From positions 14,347,867-14,411,866 of the forward strand of contig JAJLRJ010000002.1 in assembly GCA_024195265.1 (NCBI GenBank): DNA of 64,000 bases. Reading direction: 5' to 3'. This document shows, piece after piece, positions 24,932-37,048 of this stretch (position 1 is the first letter of the stretch; every line of letters starts with the position of its first letter). The notes under the pieces are model-generated. The model made no database searches and was not told the origin of the DNA. It saw nothing but the letters and a program-made list of their open reading frames with translations. The stretch is from Dendrophyllia cribrosa. Its lineage: Eukaryota > Cnidaria > Anthozoa > Scleractinia > Dendrophylliidae. A program made the position numbers and the translations under genes.

Positions 24932-26690
24932 GCCCCGGCTGAATATCGTGTTTTCATGAATATGGCCAGGAGCTTGCTTTAAGCTTGCTTTATTTTCTTC
25001 AAATAGGCAGAAAACAATCGCCAAAAGTGACGAACGCAAAGATAACCAGGACGGCAATATTGTGATTTCTTGACCACCTGTCACTAAATCAAATTTGTAA
25101 ACTGTAATCCACTTCAATCCTTGCTATTCTGCATGCACTGTTTCTTCAAACTACTGCTTCTGTTTCGCTCTATAGAATGGTTTTATCCAATTTAGTTGTA
25201 TTGCAAACAATAAAAATACAAGCAATCAAAAGTCAGCTTTGCGCACATTTATTTCGTGTAAAAAAGGAAACTTCGTTTTTGGTGTTAGAAATAAGATGCA
25301 ATAACACTCAGAAAAGTTGTTGGTTCGCTCTTTACTCGAACCCTTGTAAGTACTTTTCGTAGTGATCAAATCATATTTTCTCCTGATATGATTTCGGTAC
25401 AAAACAGATGTCTTGTTATAATTATCCTCGATCTTTTCCCAGAAACTAATTTATCCTCTCGGGAAAATGTATAATTAGTTTTCTTTTTTCTCAAAAGAGA
25501 TGTTTATACTAAGACTAACTCGGTTATTTTGGTTCTTACCCTAAATTACCATTACGCTTCGTCTGTCGTCCTGGTCCCGGTTCTTTGAAAGCCTAACCTC
25601 GGGTTAAATCGCTCTAACCTGAGATTAAGTTTTAACCGTAGGTTAATTCTGTTGTTCAAAGACAGGTTAAGGCTAACCCGCTCGGGTTAAACAGCGGGTT
25701 AAATTTAACCCTCCTAGCTAGGTGGGTTAAAAAACTAACCTCGGGTTAAATCTGACAAATATTCTATGATTTACGGCAGCGAAACGTTTTCGAAAAACAA
25801 CAATAAATTCATGAAAGATGCATAACGTCCTCACTATAGCTGGACGACAACATGTCAGTCTTGAGTTTGTTTTCACGCAGATGACCTTCACCAACGACTA
25901 GTTAATATTTTCAAGTTGTTTGAAAATAAAACGATGAGGATGATGCACAAAAGAAGCTTGACACCAACAACAACAACAACAACAACAACTTTATTTCTAC
26001 CCAATGTCAGTGTGTGACAGCAATTATTAACCTGCATTTTAACTGTTTTAATTTTCTCGTTAAAACTGTCTGAGTTTTATTACATTGTGATTTTTATATT
26101 GCACTTCTTGTGCTATATCGACTGGACATTTCCGGAAGATAACAGTAACATTTTGGAAGGAAAACTGTTACTCGTTTCGTCGTTGGTCAACATCGCGAAG
26201 GAAAAAATGAAGAAGACTAACGTTAGCCTAAATTAACTCCAAAACTACAGCAGTCAACATTAAAAGAGAAACGAGTAATTTTTAAGCAGAGAATTTGGTA
26301 ATGTAGAGTTACTGTGAAAACCTGAGAAGAATTATAAAGATTAAGAGAAGCAACAAGAAAAGAATTCTTTCGTTTGAGTGTAAAAGAATCAACTAGTTTC
26401 TGCCAAAAGTTATTTTACATCAATAAAAATTGACGTCTTTCTTTTGGCTATTTCCGTTTTGGCATAGAATAACTCATTGGAGTCCAAAATGTTCATTAAT
26501 CGGAAAAAAATGACACTTACCACTGTTAATGCAAAAATATTACACTTTGGAAACACGATCCGAGGCGTCCGCCATTAATTTTGTTCGTTCCGGGGCGGAA
26601 CCCGCGCTTATAAAGCAGCATGCTGCACTGGACAGAAAGTGACGCCACAGAGAGCCAAAGACTCAACGATTTTAGCCAGTACACCGTAAT
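24932..26690. other. Intergenic, mostly unassigned
   Basis: 25555-25745 is an element built from AACCTCGGGTTAA words in both orientations. 25965-25992 is a CAA microsatellite running into TTTATTTC. The rest shows no gene. Confidence 0.5.
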
Positions 26691-26692
26691 TT

Positions 26693-27085
26693 AGGTTGCG
26701 TTCGATTGACCCTATTCCGGAATGAGAATATATTTCTCGAAGACGAATCTGTGCAAGAGGAGGAAGATGTCGTAGAAGAGTTTCTGCCCCTGTTTTATGC
26801 TATCAGAGTGCCGAAAACGGAAGTACCAAATTGTAATTTGTCAGAGTTTCGCAGTCATTTTCGCCTTTTTTGAGTAACAACTCATTTTCTTCGCACATGG
26901 TCGCCGGCGGTAGCCATTTTGTTTGTTGTTTTGAAAAAGGCGGCGAGGCGAGGACGAAATGACGTCATTATTCTGGATTATTCCAAGCATCCTGCTCCCA
27001 AGTGCAGAATGCTTGGAATACATTCCATGTATTCTGGAATATTCCTTTAATTTTTATTCCGGAATAGGATCAATCGAACGCACCA
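26693..27085. mobile_element. Inverted-repeat MITE
   Basis: GGTTGCGTTCGATTGACCCT at the left is mirrored by AGGATCAATCGAACGCACC at the right, with TTCCGGAAT next to each end. Confidence 0.75.
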
Positions 27086-27321
27086 TTAGTTACATTTCTT
27101 TGGCAAATGTGCAAGAATGTACAGGACGGTTATGGCCGATTTACGCCAGAAAATTAACCAAACAAGAAGTATTTTGATGTACAAACAATCCAGGTATTGC
27201 AGTATATAAACGATTTGCTGCCAAACAAAGTTTTTTTTATTTTGAAGCCGGTGCTCGTATTTTTGTTAAATAAATTCTCTTTTTATGCCAATCAGCGTTT
27301 CCATAGCAACGGTAAACAAAT

Positions 27322-28871
27322 ATGGCGAAAAACAGTTTTTTAAAATATCTTTCGATTTTGGGGCTACCCGCGACAAGCGAATAAATGCGTTATAATCTAC
27401 AGTATGTTGCCCTAATTCCGGACAGCCCTTATTCCGGACACTTTCGGATTAGAGCTTCGTTATTCTCCTCAAATTATAAATAAAATTCGAACAATACTTT
27501 CCAATGATTTTTTGATTACTTTTCTATCACTAACTCCTTTTATAGCTTTCCTGGCGTAGTCTAAGGCAGGAAATTCAAGATATTCTCAAGGCAGGTCGAA
27601 CTTTCTTCTTCGTAAAATTGCGTTTTTAGCGCGCATCGAATTACATCGTTTTATATTTGTAGTGTTTTTTCGCAGAAGATACAACATAAATTATTAATTT
27701 TGGGAATAATTTAGGCTAAAAGGACTACGGTTTCTTCCTATCATGTAATAGCAAGTTAACTGTTTCATATTTTCGAGCGAGACTGCGACAAAAAATTGTT
27801 AAATTTTTGTCATGTGTGCCTAATTCCGGACAATAGAACTTAACCAGTTATTATTGTATAAAAGGGAGTTTGGAAATTCGAATTTGTTTTTGAATCTATG
27901 TTATATATTAAAGCTTAGCGATCAGTCAAACTTAACTTTCAATAACTATCATTTGAACGGCGAAAAGCGTATTGAAGATATTTATGCAATTTTCTGATTT
28001 GTTTATTACTGTTTTTACTCAATTTTCGACGCTGGCGAACGTCCTCTTTGAACTGGGGAAAGCAACAATTCAGTTTGAAAAAATTGAATATTTCGCAAAT
28101 GTGTTATCTTATGGTATGTGTTTTATATATTTTTTCTCATTACGGAGACGAATAATGCCAAGAAAACGAAGAAAACAATAGTATTGCGATCGTCCGGAAT
28201 TAGGGCAACCTGTCCGGAATAAGGGCACTCAACTTGACTCGTATTTTCGCAAATAACGACGAAATTAAAGCAGTTCAGTCGATGACACTTCAGTACAAGA
28301 TAACGTATAGAAGAAGGTATGTGGTGAGAAAGTTTCAGCTCGCTTCTGTTATTACAAGGTAAGAAATGGCGAAAAAAACAAAAAGTGTCCGGAATTAGGG
28401 CAACATACTGTACACAGTGTAGCACACTAAATGGGAAAATTTCAAACAAATTAAACTGTTCGAAATCGCTGAAGAGATCGGGCTTTTCATTAAAATGCAG
28501 TTTTGCTTCACGTTTTCACACTTTTTAAACTGCATTTGAATGAAAAGCTCGATCTCTTTATTGCCGAGGAGTTAGTCAGAGCTATTTGCAGCAGGAGTAA
28601 TAATTTAAGTCTGAGAAAACTTTCTGTGGTAAGTTAATGATAATTTGCGAGACTTATAGAATGTTTTGACCGCTTGTATTTCAAATATGAAAAAAATACA
28701 TGTTAAAAATGTTTCAGCGATTTATTCAAAATTGAACAGTTTAATTTGTTTAAAATTTTCCCATTTAGTGTGACGTGCTACACTGTGTGTGTAGATTATA
28801 ACGCATTTATTCGCTTGTCGCGGGTTGCCCCAAAATCGAGAGATAATTAGGAAAAACTGTTTTTCTCCATG
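27322..28871. mobile_element. Palindromic element hosting a mariner-type insertion
   Basis: Left arm CCCGCGACAAGCGAATAAAT and GCGTTATAATCTACA; right arm is the complement at 28790-28836. Further pairing (GTGTAGCACACTAAATGGGA) continues after the insert. The inner part around 28450-28560 is itself palindromic. Confidence 0.75.
27400..28410. mobile_element. Tc1/mariner-type non-autonomous element
   Basis: Ends CAGTATGTTGCCCTAATTCC and its complement, flanked by TA at 27398-27399 and 28411-28412. The other arm of the host palindrome shows the empty site. A 69-residue frame inside (27972-28181) is not recognisable as transposase. Confidence 0.8.
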
Positions 28872-28884
28872 TAAGATTATGTAT

Positions 28885-29585
28885 AAGCGCATTCAAAAAG
28901 GGAAGTGTGACCCAAAAAAATACTTGGAGCCACCTTAAATTAATTTCAAATTGTGTGTAAATAACTAAAATAAGCAGGTCTTCCGCTGACCACCCCAGTG
29001 TCGGATTTAACAGGTTCTCCTATTGGTCGATTTCCCTTTCGTAAACAAGCGATGCCATGTTAGCGACACTTAGAAAATTTTTCACCAATTTTCGAATTAT
29101 TTTTTCTATCAGAAAAAGAAAAATGCAATTAATTACCTAGATTCGAACCCGAGAACCTCTGCATGCGCTGCTACCCTCCCTCCTTCACCACTAGACCACT
29201 GGGTTGATCCGGCAAACCCAAGAAAAATTTATGAGCGCATTCAAAAAGGGAAGTGTACCCAGAAAAACTACTTGGAGCCACCTTAAATTAATTTCAAATT
29301 GTGTGTAAATAACTATTATAAGCAGGTCTACCGCTGACCACCCCAGTGTCGGACTAGGGTCTCCTATTGACATTTAATAAACTGAAACTGGTCGATTTCA
29401 CTTTCGTAAACAAGCGACGCCATTTTAGCGACACAGAAAATTTTTCACCAATTTTCGAATTATTTTTTCTATCAGAAAAAGAAAAATGCAATTAATTACC
29501 TAGAATCGAATCCGGGAACCTCTGCATGATAACATCCCTCCTTCACCACTAGACGACTGGTTTGACCCCGCAAACCCAAGAAAAA
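28885..29585 (-). repeat. Tandem duplication of a unit holding a tRNA-like SINE head
   Basis: Two units of about 350 bases (28885-29232 and 29233-29585) share GCGCATTCAAAAAGGGAAGT and CTTGGAGCCACCTTAAATTA. In each, the minus strand has a box-A-like TGGTCTAGTGGTGAAGGAG and a box-B-like GGTTCGAATCT (second copy GATTCGATTCT). Confidence 0.75.
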
Positions 29586-29839
29586 TTGAAATATAAAAGG
29601 TGCTTTTCTTATAATGATACATCTATAACCCTGACCCTCTCCCTTGATCTAACCTAATCGCGAATCTAGCTTAGGTCTAATAATCGCTTTACTTAAACCC
29701 AGTTTTATCTAATAATGATAGCTACTTTCATCCCAATCCAGGCATAAACTATAGAGAAATGGCATCGACCATAACAAAAGGCTTGGTTACTAATGAATGT
29801 TAATGATGGCATCGACCGTTAAAAATGGCATCGCTTGTT

Positions 29840-30495
29840 TACAAAAGGGAAATCGGCCGCGGCGACCAGTTGCGTGAGTAGAACACACTCGAAGATTTCC
29901 GCGACTGGTTGCAGAAATTCGAACTACCAGTCGCCGCGACCAAATTTCGGTCGGCGCGACTACATTTTTTGCCGAAAATAAGTAGTTCACACGCAGGCGA
30001 CTAGTCTGTCCAGAGAGATGTGTTGTTCATTTTGTTGACACGTACATGAAACAGTGTTTGTCAACAACGAAACAACTGTCCACGGTTACGATCCTACTTT
30101 AGCGGTTTCTGTCGTGATGATGTCTCGCAAATTTTACTTTTTTTATTTTTATTACGTGGTCAGATCAGCCTTACAGTTGTCATTGTTTTTGTTCATTCAT
30201 TTTTTGGCTGGTTAGGTCTCTCGTAGATCCTACGTATCATTAGCAGCATTATCGTTTGCGGTCTTCTGCAGTTTACTTTTATTTGTCAAGGGTGTTGTGG
30301 GTACTATCCATGTTGGAATTTTTAATAAATTATGCTGACCACAATAATGACCTGTTGTTCCAGGATATGTTGGCGCGATTTATCCCCTCTGCAGCCGACA
30401 GGTAGCCGCGACTTGTTTACAGGAGACGACTAGTCGCGGCGACCGGTCGGCGCAACTGGTCGGCGCGACTGGTCGGCGCGACTAGAGGTCTCGTG
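29840..30495. repeat. GC-rich repeat block with GTCGGCGCGACT words
   Basis: The right end has three adjacent copies of GGTCGGCGC(A)ACT. The left part has CGACCAGTTGCGTGAGTAG and CCAGTCGCCGCGACC. Probably a transposon edge; its boundaries are unclear. Confidence 0.5.
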
Positions 30496-30770
30496 TGTGC
30501 TGACCTTTTAATGTTTGATGTACACGCTCCACGACGCATGCTCTCTGAGTGAAACTGCTTGCAAAATACGTTATAATAATTTATACATTAGGTTCGGCAC
30601 ATGAAAATCAAACCGTTCCAAAGTCGAAATTCCTAGCCAAGCCAGGCGAGAAGAACGGCTGAGCCGTTCCAAATTGAAATAACCGTTCTTAATTGATTCA
30701 GGTGTTGAACTTTTCATGTACTTAAGGTGGTCGAACACAGTTTTGATAAGTTGTGAGTATATGTCATTCG

Positions 30771-31157
30771 TTAAAGGGGAAGTATCACGGGAATTTTGAT
30801 CTTTTTTGGTCAAATCCATTTCACAACACCTGAAGCACAACTTGTTTATAAAATAATGCTGAAACGCCAAAAGAGTGAAATCAACCAATTCTTGAAAGAG
30901 GAACAAATTATGGTCTGTTCTAGTCCATTTGGAGACGAAAATGTGGGAACTTAAAAAAATTAGGCTAACGTTTTTCAAGTTGCAATTCATTGAGACCCAG
31001 TCCATCAATGACTAGAGACACTAATCGACAGTTTTGATATATTTTGTGATAATTTATCACACCACTGGAGCTTCATTTTTCGGTTTCTGATCATACAATA
31101 TCATTTTTTGCTTAGTTTTTAAAATGACACCAAATCCCCGTGATACTTCCCCTTTAA
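30771..31157. mobile_element. MITE with TTAAAGGGGAAGTATCACGG ends
   Basis: Perfect mirror ends. Related ends occur at 62283-62515 (TTAAAGGGATAGTATCACGA), and related bodies at 42641-42802 and 58425-59148. Confidence 0.8.
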
Positions 31158-31812
31158 GGCATTATGTGAGAACGGTTGCAGCTTAGAAGCTGAATCTTGG
31201 CAAAAGGAAAATATAGTGATGGAAGATTTTAATAAACGGCTAAAATTTGCGCTTTGGACTGTTTCCATGGCAACGTGGATCATTAAAAGCAACCCTAAAA
31301 TTTCACTTTAAAAGGTTTACGTAAAATCCAGTCATTAGATTTTCTCATGAACTTGCACACAGCTTACATTAAACAATTCTTGTTTAAAATTGGCTGGAAC
31401 AAATTTTAAACAGGTTTAGACAAATGCGAATTGCTATAAATTAAATTGATATATTCTTACACAGCCCAGAAATAGCTGGCCGAAACCCCACGAAAATCAC
31501 GTAAAATCCGTCCGCCATTATTCTGTTTGTAAATCCGAGCCCACGTCCTACCGGGTTTGCGATCTGGTACACGTGACTTGATTTGTGACGTGAATGACTC
31601 AACGCGGTTCCCTCCGGGTCACAGACAACAAAGCCAAAAGGCACGTGTTGAGTCATTGACGTCATAAAATCTTTAGGGCAACTCGATCCAACTCTCAGGT
31701 TTCCGTCCCGGTCATTTTTTAATTGAGTACAGCCGATTCGCATATAATTAACCGCATATAAGCGAGTCTAATTAACATCAAATTACCGCATGCAAGCGGT
31801 TAAAGTAGGCCC

Positions 31813-31990
31813 AATAGGCCATTTCCGAGTTGCCTTTAGCCTCTCTATCAAAGCGAGGCTAGGTGCGAAACCTTTCATATGAAAATAAGTTTTCATTCAC
31901 ATGCGAATGAAAACTCATTTTCATATGAAAGGTTTCGCACCAAGCCTCGCTTTGATAGAGAGGCTAAAGGCAACTCGGAAATGGCCTATT
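31813..31990. mobile_element. Perfect-arm palindrome nested in 31730-32463
   Basis: Arms of about 85 bases begin AATAGGCCATTTCCGAGTTG and are mirrored around a loop of a few bases (about 31898-31903). Part of the copy at 16134-16306 is related. Confidence 0.85.
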
Positions 31991-32107
31991 CACCTACTGA
32001 GAAATAACGAAAATAGAGTTGATCTCAAACTGGCTTTTGTCTTTCACTTGAACATTTTACATGAAGTAAAACTCCTTTTTTAGTAAAAGAAAGAAAAAGA
32101 TTAGAAG

Positions 32108-32178
32108 AGTGTATGCCTTGAACCCGAGTCGTTTGCTTCATAACTAGTACCTATATCCACTACACCAAGGAGGGCTAG
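32108..32178 (-). mobile_element. tRNA-like sequence (SINE head)
   Basis: On the minus strand TTGGTGTAGTGGATATAGG resembles box A and CTCGGGTTCAAGGC resembles box B. It lies inside the element at 31730-32463. Confidence 0.45.
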
Positions 32179-32872
32179 CGGGTATAGCTGAGAGGAACTG
32201 TAATTTTTAACATATTTATAGAGTTACCCATAACCATAAATGAAAGCTAACCGTTTTAAAATCAGTGCTTTACTCTAAACACTGCAGATCAGTGCTAAAC
32301 TGGAGCTATTTTCTCTCAGTTCTGTGTCTAACGTCAGTAATATAAATCAGTAATATAAAGAATACTACTGTTAGGTAAATAGGGCCTATTTTACCGCTTG
32401 CATGCGGTAATTTGATGTTAATTAGACCCGCTTATATGCGGTTAATTATACGCGAATCGGGTGTTGAGTAATGGCGGCAAGCCGAATTCGAAATGTAAAG
32501 TTAAAACAAGAGGCTCCAAGCAGCCTATACTCATGCGCATGCGTAAGAAAGTTATATGATGTATTTTAAACATGATAAGAAGATGTCCGACATGGAGAAG
32601 AGTTACTCCTTACATTCAGTCATTGTTCCTGCAAACCACGTTGTTTACTATTAAATGTTTTGTAAATGAAGGCTGTACCACAATGAAACCAGTGATTCTT
32701 CCAAGTGTTATACATACCTAACGTGAACATTAGTAATGTAAGTAGGGTTGTAGGAGACGCTGTCGTGACACTTCAGTAACGCTGTTTAACCGGAAGTGAG
32801 TGTAACCGGAAGTCACTAAACAGGAAGTGTTAAAATCTGCGTGCATAAATTTGCATGTAAAATCGTGATACA

Positions 32873-32873
32873 A

Positions 32874-32906
<33 letters not shown>
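32873..32906 (+). repeat. AAT microsatellite
   Basis: About ten AAT units. Confidence 0.95.
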
Positions 32907-32908
<2 letters not shown>

Positions 32909-33266
32909 GAAAACAAAAAAGAAGGGAATTTTTTAACTCATTGCGCTTTGCGCATGAGTAATAATGGCACTTCCCGTACGAGTTTTGACTTGAAACTTCT
33001 CAAAGGTTAGTAACGAGTACTTATATTTTCAAAATATGAAGAGAACAGAAAATGTATATTTTTGATCATAGTGGCACTTTAGCAAACGGTTTTTGAAATA
33101 TTCATCAAGAAATCACCGATTAGATAAAAAAACTGATCGACACTGAAAAATCAGTTACAATAATACAGACAATTATTAATTAGAGTCTTCATCTCTGCAT
33201 CTAAAGCAGTCGTAAGATCCCAAACCTAATGAATCAAACAAGAAGAACATGTTACTTTAATAAAAT

Positions 33267-33506
33267 TTAAAATATTCCCGAAAGAAATAATACTAAACAA
33301 GCAAACAAAATTTTGTTTAAATTCCCATACCTTTTATGCCTCGACACCTCGCGATTCTTGTCTTCCAAATGACGCTTCAGACCACATACTATCCCGTACA
33401 CAGTTCTGGGTGGATACCTTTCACCCGACTCTTTAGCTACTTCCATGACAAACTTCACGAGCCAGTCGTTAAGAGATACGGCAGCAAAAACGACTCGCTC
33501 CGCCAT
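33267..33506 (-). pseudogene. Fragment of a Crypton-derived DUF3504/ZMYM/QRICH1-type protein
   Basis: The minus-strand frame contains LNDWLVKFVMEVAKESGERY followed by PPRTVYGIVCGLKRHLEDKN. This is close to the segment that precedes the tyrosine-recombinase-like fold in the ZMYM2, QRICH1 and KIAA1958 group, proteins derived from Crypton transposons. Only about 50 residues are present. A plausible donor (AG|GTATGG) follows at about 33330, so it could be one exon of a gene. Upstream, a second frame with an ATG seems to run into this one across a T run, suggesting a frameshift. No partner exons were found. It lies between two matching inverted ends at 30722 and 34248. Confidence 0.5.
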
Positions 33507-33840
33507 CCCTGATCTCCGCCATCATGCATCAACTACAACGAATAACCGCTAACACGAGGCAAACAACGGCTCTGTCCTGGTGTATCGGTACAAAAGGACA
33601 AAAACAAAAGACTAAACAATAGACTACACTGACATAATACCCTATAAACAAGGGGAATACAATGTGAAATCCCTTGTGAACCGGTAGACGAGGACAGAAC
33701 CCAAACAAAACTTTCAAACTCTACAAATGTATGCAAGAAGAGAATGCACTCTCTGTTTCTCATTAAAACAAACGGTGCTAATTACACAGAGAATACATTT
33801 GATTTATTGAATTGTATTTTTATGCGCGTTTGAGAACGCA

Positions 33841-33983
33841 TATCAACAACTCGTGCTTTGGATTCCATCAGAGGTTCCAAACACCTCGAAACAATAAAAG
33901 CACTCGGCCTGTGGCCTTGTGCTTTCATCAGTTTCTCGGTGTTTGGAACCTCTGATGAAAACCTCGCACTCGTTGTTGATATA
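33841..33983. repeat. Inverted repeat with an internal hairpin
   Basis: TATCAACAACTCGTGC and TCAGAGGTTCCAAACACC are mirrored by GGTGTTTGGAACCTCTGATG and TCGTTGTTGATA. The centre forms a second stem, AAGCAC with GTGCTT. Confidence 0.7.
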
Positions 33984-34517
33984 TAACAAGAACATAGCTG
34001 CCCAGTGAATATCGATCTTGTCACAGAATGCCTTTGTTAGACTTCTGTTTTAAAGTTCTCATTATTTGAAATGCGATAAAAATAAAAATTCTGAAAAAAT
34101 TCATGAAATTTTAATGAGTGGATTTTGAGAAATTGTCGTCTGTGTATATTGTTTACAAAACGAAGCTGTTTCGCCTTTTTTTCTAAAAACCCGTGCCGTC
34201 ACGCGAATTGCCGCTCACCACCCGAGAAACTGTGTTCGGTCACCTTAATTCAAGGTATTAGGTTCGGCCCAAGAAAAGTTCGGCGTCTGAACTGGGCCTA
34301 ACTAACACAAACAGAAAGAAGATAATTTTCTGGCATTGGACTCCCGAAAAGAATCGAAAGGTCGAGTCATATTCAACAGAAATACAACTAAGCTACAAAA
34401 AAAAAAATGATTATTACATTCCGTTGACTTCTCGCTGATAAAATCCGCTTTTCTTGGAATTTTTCCAATTAGTTGACACTGTCACTGGTACAATAGTTTG
34501 TTGACCTCCATCGAAAA

Positions 34518-35799
34518 TAAGGTGGCTCGACTGGATTTTTTGGGGGCGATACCCTCCAGGTTTGAGCATTAACTACGACGCCATTAACAATGCTATGGAC
34601 AAATGGTCACCACAGCTGTAATACATAAAGATGAAAGTTTGTTAAGACCAGTGTGAAATTAACATCGGAGTTGCCATAGCAACGTAATGACACCATGACG
34701 TTTTTTCTTTCCGTCGTATTTCTCGGCACCAGGAGGTTTTTTCGGCAATCGCTTGAGGGAGCTTGTACCTCCCATAGCCGCCTCGAATATGGCAAAGTTT
34801 AAACAAATTCTATGAGAGCGTTTTTGAAATTTTTGGGGATGAAGTTTTGGACATTACAAATACAGTGAAAAACATACTATCGACATAATTGGCTAATATC
34901 TAAAGAAAACGATGCGCTTTGGGAATGCAGTTTCATCTCATAGTATTTTGATTCCATCTGAGATCGAGTGTGAAAAAGTGAGGGGGATTGCTTTGGCCGA
35001 TTACGAGAAAGAAATATTTGATTGGTATGCGTTCAGATGCTCTTGTTCCCTTTTTTGTATGTAATTTCGTCTACGCCTACAAATGTGATGATAATTTGGA
35101 AACCGCTTGATAAATGTTTTTTAAAATTTTACAATCTCGAGATTAATCATCACTTTATATGGCCTGCAAGTTTCAAGGACATTGAAAACATGTAAGGCAA
35201 TAAAAAAGGGCCTCCAATGTACCAATTTTTTTTCCCGCGGATTTCGTATTTACATACAAAAATGGAAAAAAGAGCGCCAGAACGCATGTTAATCAAATCC
35301 TTCTTTCTCGCAATCGGCCAAAGCAATCCCCCTCACTTTTTCAAACACGATTTAAATGGAATAAAACTACTATGAGATGAAACTACATTCCCAAAGCGCA
35401 TCGTTTTCTTTAGATATTAGCCAATTATGTCGATAGTATGTTTTTCACTGTATTTATAATCCCCAAAAAACTTCATCCCCAAAAAATTTCAAAAACGCTG
35501 TCATAGAATTTGTTCGATCTTTGCCATATTCGAGGCAGCTATGGGAAGTACAAGCTCCCTTAAGCGATTGCCGAAAAAACCTCCTGGTGCCGAGAAATAC
35601 GACGGCAAGTAAAAAGCGTCATGGCGTCATTACGTTGCTATGGCAACTCCTATGTTAATTTCACACTGGTCATAACAAATTTTCATCTTCATCTATTATA
35701 GCTGTGGTGACCATTTGTCCATAGCATTGTTAATGGAGTCGTAGTTAATGCTCAAACTTGGAGGGTATCGCCCCCAAAAAATCCAGTCGAGCCACCTTA
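34518..35799. mobile_element. Large foldback element, about 550-bp arms
   Basis: TAAGGTGGCTCGACTGGATT at the left is mirrored at 35780-35799. Arms remain alignable through TTGCCGAAAAAACCTCCTGG (right arm) and GGGATTGCTTTGGCCGATTA (left arm). A loop of about 190 bases (35066-35254) has no gene. The right end reads CCACCTTAA, compatible with a TTAA target that has decayed at the left. Confidence 0.85.
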
Positions 35800-37048
35800 A
35801 AGCCTTGTTCGAAGCAGTGCTCTTCGAAAATGGTCTGAGCAGACGACAAATCTATCCTGTGGCTTAAAATCATAAAATCTTCGGTAGGTATGTACTGTAT
35901 ATACTGCGGTATATACAGTTCGTACAAATCTCAACCACTTGGCTCGCTCGCTTGGAAGTATAGGAGTCTTGTGTAGCGAAATTCCAGCATTTTTATTAAC
36001 AACTTTCTCACACTCTTACACAACACATCTAGATCCTGGCATTTTTTACCTCAACTAATTATAAAACGGTTTGGAGAGATAAGTAAAAACACGATTTTCT
36101 TTTCGAGAATTTACGGTACGCCAAAAAAAAATAAACATGTCAAAATTTGATCGAACTGGCACTTTAATTTGTTATGACTCTTGGCGACCGTGGCGATAGA
36201 AGATGGAAATTAAAAGTAAACAAAATTTTGATATTTCGGTAGGACACGGCCTCTCCAATCCGTGGTTAATTTGTAGGTGGATTCGCCGGTCAGTTGTTAG
36301 CCCAGTAAATCTGTTATTATCTCTTTAGACGTCTATCCGTTTTGTTTCAGAGGAACAAGTACTGTTAAGATTTCCGTATAACCTCATACATTAATTATGC
36401 ATGTAAGCACTACTGTTTTTCTTTAGGCGTCCTATTTTTCGGTTTTTGTTTCGAACGAGTATGCATAACTAATGTAAGGGTTTAAACGGAAATATTTTCC
36501 AAGTCTTGACAATAATTTAACAACAGTGGAATTATTCAGCTGAATGCTTAGGTTGGTCATTCACGTAATTTTAAGTTATGTGCATTTCCACGTGTTATTC
36601 AGTGGATTTGAGTATTCCATGTGCTCCAGTGGTTTTGATAGTAAGCGTGTAAACAACCGAATGCAAATGTGTAAAAATATATAAGGAAATTGAAACCATT
36701 TCTCCCATTGCAATATAGTGATAGTTCGGTAAATCCATGGCAGGATATTTGAAATTACATGGCTGAATAAGATCTGGTTTAACTCACTATTTGTTATATA
36801 TTTTATTCGGTAAATGCCTATATCTGTTGATATAAGAATGAATTTTAAAGGCAAGCAAAAACAAACGATCGGACGTTTCGAAATCATTATGACGCCGTTG
36901 TCAAGAAATTATAAAACCTACAATATGGAAATATTCTGCGAGTATTACGTCGAGAAGCGTCCGCTGAATTGGCATCATAGTATAAATACTTTACTGAGCA
37001 CGAATCGGATCTGATTGCACGTTTAATTTAGGCTAGGTTTCAGTTGTC
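35800..37048. other. Unassigned region
   Basis: AT-rich, no exon or repeat identified. Confidence 0.4.

Larger units (their letters stand above)
31730..32463. mobile_element. TIR element with 7-bp flanking duplication and a nested palindrome
   Basis: Left end CAGCCGATTCGCATATAATT; right end is the complement of CACCCGATTCGC. Arms of about 80 bases share CATCAAATTACCGCATGCAA. TTGAGTA lies at 31723-31729 and 32464-32470. Confidence 0.75.
30722..34248. mobile_element. Possible composite element with TTAAGGTG ends
   Basis: TTAAGGTGGTCGAACACAGT at the left is mirrored by AACTGTGTTCGGTCACCTTAA at the right (one mismatch near the end). Inside are a MITE, a tRNA-like head, the element at 31730-32463 and the DUF3504-like fragment. 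Whether it moved as one unit is unproven. Confidence 0.4.

Noticed and set aside
33841..33983. Hammerhead ribozyme (CTGATGAAAGCAC on the minus strand)
   Set aside because: The CTGATGA box and a stem are present, but no GAAA box follows the stem.
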